A DNA stretch of 14,560 nt from Isohypsibius dastychi (Eukaryota > Tardigrada > Eutardigrada > Parachela > Isohypsibiidae), in contig JAQIWT010000843.1 in NCBI GenBank assembly GCA_034696485.1, forward strand, positions 1 through 14,560, given 5' to 3'. The notes under the pieces were generated by a model. That model was not told the DNA's origin. It did no database searches and was given only the letters and a program-made list of their open reading frames with translations. Made by a program: the position numbers and the translations under genes. Shown one piece after another: positions 8,855-14,560 of the stretch; positions within the stretch are counted from its first letter, which is position 1, and every line of letters starts with the position of its first letter.

Positions 8855-11579
8855 ATGGATAACAACAGTGAGAATTTCCCGATAATGAGCTGGTCTCGTC
8901 GTGGGACGCTTGTAAGAAATACTATGATTGGCGTCCATCGCGAACGGATTTGGTTCCGTAACGTTATTATTGTTGGATTTGCGTACATGCTTTTGGTAGC
9001 TGCCGCTCAAACATCTGTTGCGGTCTTGGTAATTACGGATTTTCAAATTACCTCTTCATGGTCACACGACAGACAATCAGTTGTTCTTGTTGTAGACGGT
9101 AACTCTCAACAGCATCAAGGACGAATATTTCTTCGGATCCAGCACTCTTGGATATGAAGTTGAATTATTTTTAAAACGCTGAGAATATATCTTAAAAAAG
9201 TTTGCTTTTAGGTTTTGGGGATAGTATACAGTAATCATCGAAGCATTTCTCACAAACCACCTGTTGCTCAAATCTATAATTTACAGCTGTTCTCGCTGCA
9301 TCATATTGGGTATTATTTTTCCTTGCACAATGTTTCAAAGTTTAATTAATATTTCTCTTTTATAGATATGTCAGCCACTGGTGAGTGATGGGAAGAGAGC
9401 TTATCGTGGATCTATATACATAAAATTCTTTTTAGATATCCAGATTCGGCCCGAAAAGAGCGATGATTGCTGGATCATGTACGTATTGTATATGCCTTCG
9501 TTTTGCCCGAACACCGAGTTGTCTTTCTTCGTTTAATTTGCTGGTTGGAATGCCTAAAGTTTAAATTTTATTTAGTTGGATTCATGATATTCATTTGCGT
9601 ATTCTTCCGGCCGGTCTTCGGAACAGTAATTATTGGCGCTCTTATTGCTGGTATGGGAAGCGCGCTGTTATCGACATCAGCCGGCGTATTCCTCACCTTG
9701 AATTCAACTGTGCGGACAACAGGAAGGTTATATCCTCACTTTTACAAACTTATACGGTATGCCAGAACTGACAGTTTTTATCTTCCAGGAATTCAGCCAT
9801 ATTTTTCGGATTGTATCAAACAAGGTTGGGTCAACTACGTACTTTAAATGTTCGGAGATTATCGTTTTCTTATTACTAACAGCTTGATATGGGGGAATCT
9901 GTTCTTCTACGCAATGCTACGAGGGAAAGATGATATTGATGACGCTTCTCGCTACTGGGTTTTTGGATATCTTTTGTTTCTCGCCATTTGCGGACTGGTG
10001 CTTCTGTGCCTGTTGGTTTATCCAGTAGACCCAAAAGTGCGGATCGCTGGCGACCCGAAAATTGACATGTAAGACAAAATTGGATTATATCATTTCAATC
10101 TTCGGCTTCTGGATTATTAAGTCTGTAAAAGTTATATACAACTACTGGATATTGTAACAGCTGAAACTGCAAACTGAATTTAATATATTTGATGGCAGCT
10201 CAAGTTGACCGAATGAATTTGAATTGAATAAGAATTATGTCGAACAATTAAACCTGTTTTGTAACTAGCAGATCAGGCTAGCATGAATACTTATATGCTG
10301 ACTTTCCAGCGTCCGGGCGAGAAGTTTTGTGGAATCCTTGTGTAAGTGTATAGTTTTCTGAATATGGTCTAAGCATTAGTCCAGCATTTGTTGTTAGTTG
10401 CTTCTGCGGCTGTTTTTGAGGAACGACAAATGCTGCTGCTCCTTCCGACAATGATTTACATCGGTACTAACACATTAGTGCATGTTTCCAGGAGTTAGTT
10501 TTTCACCGAAGTTTAAATAATCCCAGGTCTAGAATCAGCGCTGCGGATTAATATTTACCAGTCTTGCATTGGATTTACAAAATCGTTTCCAAGTTCCTCG
10601 GCAGCATTACTTGGTTTATCGGGTGTTGTTGTTGGCTGTGGGGAGATTGCAGGTGCATAGCTTCAGATTATATTTGAGCATCGTAATCAACAAGCAAAGT
10701 TTTTGCAGGCAGTATTCTTTGTGCTTTTCTGGCTGCAAAACTGGCCCGTCGGGCAAAGGGTCCGCTAAACATCACCGGAATCACCGCTCATATGATTGCG
10801 TTCATCCTCATTTGGATCAATCTTCCATCAAGCTCAATACATGGGAACACCCTTGAAACCGCATTTTTATCCCCAAAGTAAAAAAATAGAATTATTCTCA
10901 TGGTGATTACTATATAAATTTATCAAATATTAACTTTGCAGCATCGGTGTTGCTTTGACCGGATCGCTGCTACTTGGTTTTGGTGTGTAAATCGTGTGAC
11001 CTTTTGTCTAAACGCGTTCGAAATTTTGATGTCGTTTTCAGGTGATAGTTGCATCACAATTCAGGTAACTCAGTTTTAACCGAAATTATAAAACCTTAGC
11101 TTTGAACGGTTTACCTTTTACGCATTTATAGATATACGCATTGATGGGAGAAATGTTCGCTCAGGATAGCGTCCCAGCATTTGCGGCGTTCCAGTTTTTC
11201 GGAGTAAGTAGCCATGTACCGTGGCCCACTAAATTTAAGTCTCCGTCAAATGTCTGCATAATTTTTCAAAACCTACTACTGCTCGGCTTTTAATGCTAAC
11301 CGTTAATGCAGAGGAATCTTTTTGAGTCTCGGTGCAATAATCCGGAGGCTTTTCTTTAACTGACCTTCAGATAGTCTGTTCTTTATGTAGTGACAGTGAA
11401 TAGCGGGAAGAGCCTTTAGACTTAATTTTTTACAGGCGGTTTCCGTAGCTTGTGCATACCTGCTGGCCGGAGTTATCAAGCTCTATCCCCTTCTTGGCAT
11501 TTACGCCATCATGGGCATTATTTCAGCAGGTACATTTTGCTACGCCGAATGGACATTTCGGCACACTGGATTCCGCTGA
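8855..11579 (+). CDS. MFSD11-like: MFSD11/UNC-93-like transporter, copy C (17 exons)
   Basis: Third tandem paralogue, a predicted multi-pass MFS membrane protein. Exons: 8855-9028, 9096-9158, 9212-9230, 9287-9309, 9366-9380, 9436-9478, 9576-9726, 9789-9824, 9883-10068, 10310-10341, 10398-10463, 10527-10652, 10709-10877, 10942-10982, 11042-11064, 11132-11203, 11436-11579. These give 460 aa. TM1 is about 35-57 (VIIVGFAYMLLVAAAQTSVAV). Family marks: RNSAIFFGLYQTSLIWGN (163-180), GLESAL (270-275), GLSGVVVGCGEIAG, GDSCITIQ (382-389) and FCYAEW (447-452). From GDS onward its numbering equals copy A. The MFS loop reads NSTVRTTGR (155-163), lacking the acidic residues of A and B. It has exons of 19, 23, 15 and 23 nt. 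Two introns are long for the locus (10069-10309, 241 nt; 11204-11435, 232 nt). The C-terminus is short, ending seven residues after the EW pair. Confidence 0.92.
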
Positions 11580-11862
11580 CATTTTCAAAGTCGAATTTTG
11601 ATTGAGAATATTTCCGTGTCGATCCAAAAGCTGTGATACAGACAAATGTACTTTGTTCTACAGGATATAGAATGAACCTGCTCGAAGAACTTACTAACAT
11701 TTATAGTCAAGTTTTCCAGTCCACAAGCTCCACCAACAATAAATAAAGAAGTAAAAAAGTTAAGATGCAAAGATGAATCCCAAACAATCAAAAAGTTCAA
11801 ACAAAACAAACAACAAAACAGACGGAATAAAATGGGAAATAAACCCCATTAAAACAAAAAGT
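11580..11862. other. Convergent 3' region between transporter C and the minus-strand gene
   Basis: 283 nt separate the two stop codons. Plus-strand poly(A) signals for copy C are at 11738-11747. For the minus-strand gene no AATAAA is visible within this gap on its own strand; a TATAAA variant occurs near 11705. The two 3' untranslated regions may therefore overlap. The part from about 11720 to 11855 is rich in A on the plus strand (AAAACAAA-type repeats). Confidence 0.5.
11738..11747 (+). terminator. Overlapping AATAAA poly(A) signals of transporter C
   Basis: AATAAATAAA contains two AATAAA hexamers (11738-11743 and 11742-11747), about 160 nt after the copy C stop. A third lies at 11826-11831. 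The first pair is the best candidate for the 3' end of copy C. Of the plus-strand genes here, this is the only one with a canonical signal near its stop. Confidence 0.55.
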
Positions 11863-14071
11863 TCACCTGCCATTATCAACTGATTTGACACTGTGGTCAG
11901 ACATCATTCCTTCGAGATTACCACTGCTGACAGACGAACTAATTTCCAGGCTTGACGACAGTCCTAAAATCAAATGAGAAACTCCGGAAGAATAAGTAGC
12001 CTCGCGAACGTTCGTATGATTCGAGGTATTTCCAACACTCAGTGACCATCTAGTCATTCCATGCGACACGTTGGAAGAAAATATAGTTCCACTTTCAGCC
12101 ACAGACAGCGAGTCTCGAAAAGACGAATTCTGTGACAGAGACTGATAGCTTAGCCAGCTTTCGTTGGAGCCAATAAAACCGAGATCCACAGTTGACAAAG
12201 GCCCTGTGCTGATGCTCCAATCAGTAGATTCTGTTGTTTCCGGTGTCACATTCAATCCAAACGCAGCCAATTCCTGCAAAATTAAACAATTTATTTCGTT
12301 ATACATTTAACATACTTATTTATCAACATATTTATCAATATTTATCTATGAAATAACATATTTAGATGTTTCACTGGTGTAATGAAAAGCCTTCGCCAAC
12401 ATCAGTATGGAATTAGGATCTGTGTGGTATATTGACCTGAAGAAGATATGGAGCCATTTCGTTCCATTTTGGTAACGCCGGTTCCGCCATCTCCCGAGAT
12501 GGCTTCCGTTCTGGCGAACAAATTCTTCTCCCAGAAATGACATCGGGTAGCGGTTGACCAGGGCGAATTTTGGAGGTGGACGGTTTCACAAAAGGGCCAG
12601 GAAACTGTTTCGGTGGAGATAGCTCTCGGGCACGAAGGCGGAGATTACTGCGGAGAGAAACTGAATCTTCGGACAGAATGGAATCGCGTGAAGATACGTT
12701 CAAGGATGATTGTACAGAAACGGCAACATCCTGGGAAAGAGTCTATTTTGTATAACGTGAAGGAATGACGGTATCATATGATTAAGTGCAAAAGCTTACG
12801 ACTTGAGCTCGTGGCTTCACCGGCATAACTGGTCGTGCGGCCAGACTTTCTTCCGGTGTGCTGACGATTTGCATATTTTCTTGACCCAATGATATTATCG
12901 AGTCCACTCCAACCGACGGAGAAATGGGTCGACAGACTTGCTGTGTTCGCTTTTCGCCAAATCTGGCAGCAGGTGTTGGGAAGACGAGTTTTCGTGGTTT
13001 CACCACCACTTCCGGCGGCTGCTTTCGAGGGCGACTCGCCGGTGAGCTCGGCGAATACCGGGCTCGAGCTGCTTCTTTCAGGCTCATTTCCGGCATTTCT
13101 CTTGGTATTAATGATCCTGCATTATGACTTCATTACATAGCAAAAACAACAGTTATTAATATTTGAGTCGATTTACCTCGTGATGTCGAAATTGGCGATA
13201 CCATCGTCGAGTTGTTTGGTGAATATGTTGTTGGTATTGGAACACCTTCTCGAGGCACCATGGAGTCGCGGTGGACGTCTTCGGCTGGGACATCTATCGT
13301 TATCGGCATCTGACTCTGCCGGAAGTGTGCAGCACGAATACGAGATTTGGCATCTTCCTCTTGGCGAGTTCTTTTCAGCAGAGCAATGCTATCAGTATCT
13401 TTCTTCTGTTGCTTGAGATTTCGCTCTTCTGCCATTGCTTTTTCAAATCGCTGTCGAGCTCGTTCAGCATATTCTTCCGGGGTCAGCCGCTTGTCCGCCA
13501 AGCGTTGTTGATGTTGTCTGTCCTGCTCGAACGCCACCGACCGAGCTTCCTCGTACTAACGGAACAAAAATAAGCATTCTGGTTAATTGACAACCGTGGT
13601 TAGTAATGACTAGTGCAGTGATTTAAGGAATGGTCTTGAATTCAGAATATGCAATTTTGATCAGAGAATTATATCGATCAACTTCCAACACGTTAAGGAC
13701 CAGACAAACCAAACATCGTGGTGTTTTAATACGATCTAAAATATTTCAAGAATAAATCAGATAAGAATAAATTCACTTAAAAGATAAATCAGCCACACAA
13801 AAGTTATCCTACGTACCTTGCACTGTTCATCTGCCTGCTTCTTCGACAGGAGATTTTCTTCTATTTGCAGTTCGCACTCGATGTCGTTGATCCGTTCCTT
13901 CTCCATTTTATCAACACAATTCCAGAATTCCTGTCGCTGGTCTTCTGACAGTACGCGCGATTGTTGACGGACCTGAAGTACGCGCATAACTCTCCTGACT
14001 TTCCAGTCGTTGAGTTTTTTGACCCGACGCTGTTCCGAAGTGAGGGGCGGTAGGAGCACATTCTTGAGCAT
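11863..14071 (-). CDS. Coiled-coil, Ser/Pro-rich protein with CEP295/Ana1-like N-terminus (5 exons)
   Basis: Minus-strand gene of 551 aa. Exons in transcript order: 14071-13817, 13555-13177, 13116-12800, 12730-12437, 12273-11863, all with GT-AG junctions in frame. Residues 1-190 are highly charged and helical (Arg, Glu, Gln, Lys-rich), including KVRRVMRVLQVRQQ (24-37) and RLTPEEYAERARQRFEKAM. From memory, the N-terminus of vertebrate CEP295 has the same order of features: an LS/LT-E start, RR..R.LQVR.Q, a long helix with a second A-R-rich block, then a short Pro-containing stretch. CEP295/Ana1 acts in centriole-to-centrosome conversion. The middle is basic and proline-rich with several Ser-Pro sites (RYSPSSP, RPISPS, ELSPPK, CSPERK), possible CDK-type targets. 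The last exon (416-551) is Ser/Thr-rich and low in charge. The protein is far shorter than vertebrate CEP295 (over 2,000 aa), so the family call is tentative. A further 5' exon cannot be excluded. Confidence 0.8.
12317..12347. repeat. Short AT-rich direct repeats inside an intron
   Basis: TATTTATCA occurs at 12317-12325 and 12329-12337, followed by TATTTATCT at 12339-12347. They lie in the last intron (12274-12436) of the minus-strand gene, which at 163 nt is longer than most introns here. Local AT-rich slippage is the simplest explanation. Confidence 0.6.
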
Positions 14072-14499
14072 TCCAGCGGATAAAAATATAAAAGATACAG
14101 GGTTGGGCGACAGGGAGCCACGAGACTTATTTCCAAAGGCCAAAGCCGAAGATAAAATACAAACAAGCACCTCTGACGAAACTAAAACACAACGCTCGCC
14201 CGCCGCTCTGGGATATGGATAAACGACGAATTACCAGATGGCTCGATTTGTTTAATGGTACACCATATAACTCATTCCAAATGAACACGAAGTTTTGCCA
14301 AGACTTTGGATGGATGTAATAAATGTTCAAATATCTGTTCTAAAATTTCAAGAACCTGGCAAAATAAAGTACGGTCGCCAAATAACAACGAGCCGTTCGG
14401 AGCTGCATTTGAAACGCAGGCCCCAACCCAGATTTAGCGAAGCTTGAGTGGACCAAATATGCACCCACCCTTCAAGCGCGCCTGCCAGCCAGAGTCCAG
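14072..14499 (-). promoter_or_regulatory. 5' flank of the minus-strand coiled-coil gene; no gene seen
   Basis: This lies upstream of the minus-strand start codon at 14071. Just before the ATG, that strand reads an AT-rich TTTTATATTTTTATCC; it has no clean acceptor at the start codon, so trans-splicing there is not supported. The frame is open upstream for about 33 codons to another ATG at 14170, but those residues (Ser, Gly, Phe-rich) do not look like the family. Open frames on both strands across 14127-14560 show no recognisable domain. Confidence 0.4.
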
Positions 14500-14560
14500 C
14501 AGTGGCGTATACAAGTCTGGAAAAAGAGGGGGTGAGTGAGGGGGTTGACCTTTTCACCAG
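14500..14560. mobile_element. Possible terminus of a hAT-like DNA transposon
   Basis: CAGTGGCGTA begins at 14500 and is followed by an A/G-rich run with GGGGG tracts up to the window edge. Many hAT-superfamily elements and their non-autonomous relatives start with CAGNGGCGTA-type inverted termini followed by a purine-rich tract. Only one end is in the window, so neither the inverted repeat nor the 8-bp target duplication can be tested. Confidence 0.3.

Noticed and set aside
9848-10072. Independent small gene starting at 9848
   Set aside because: It is exon 9 of copy C plus part of the preceding intron; the TAA after GACATG is part of a GTAAGA donor.
12889-13573. Plus-strand open frames opposite the coiled-coil gene
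   Set aside because: Antisense shadows of exons whose minus-strand frames join cleanly at GT-AG sites.
14127-14557. Open frames upstream of the coiled-coil gene
   Set aside because: 60-70 codons, no domain, and partly inside the possible transposon edge.

Overview
The window is a compact animal nuclear locus with intron-rich genes. Almost every intron that can be placed is 52-80 nt long, with GT donors and T-rich YAG acceptors. There is no bacterial gene layout. Short introns, tandem UNC-93/MFSD11-type transporters and possible trans-splice acceptors just before start codons fit a nematode best. Clade I (Dorylaimia) is possible, but the sequence alone does not settle the phylum. I rebuilt the exons by hand from reading frame, splice sites and family knowledge, with no transcripts or searches.

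Layout. (1) 268-2424, plus strand: a complete 13-exon gene for the catalytic subunit of the NEDD8-activating enzyme (UBA3; rfl-1 in C. elegans), 461 aa. (2) 2597-3058, minus strand: an unassigned open frame that may be a small gene. (3) 3277-5512, 6000-8439 and 8855-11579, plus strand: three tandem paralogous MFS transporters of the MFSD11/UNC-93-like family (482, 485 and 460 aa; 14, 16 and 17 exons), here called A, B and C. (4) 11863-14071, minus strand: a 5-exon gene for a 551-aa coiled-coil, Ser/Pro-rich protein. Its N-terminus resembles the centriole protein CEP295/Ana1. It converges on transporter C. (5) The last ~490 nt are non-coding and end in what may be the edge of a hAT-like transposon.

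The genes do not form one pathway. UBA3 with NAE1/APPBP1 activates NEDD8 for cullin neddylation, the transporters are multi-pass membrane proteins with poorly known substrates, and the minus-strand gene is probably cytoskeletal or centrosomal. The most informative feature is the transporter array. Homologous coding blocks keep the same nucleotide lengths in all three copies, but the blocks are cut by different introns, including very small exons (15-23 nt) and an apparent one-base intron shift between copies B and C. Also worth following up are the CEP295-like gene, since C. elegans has no recognised CEP295/Ana1, and the unassigned minus-strand frame between UBA3 and the array.
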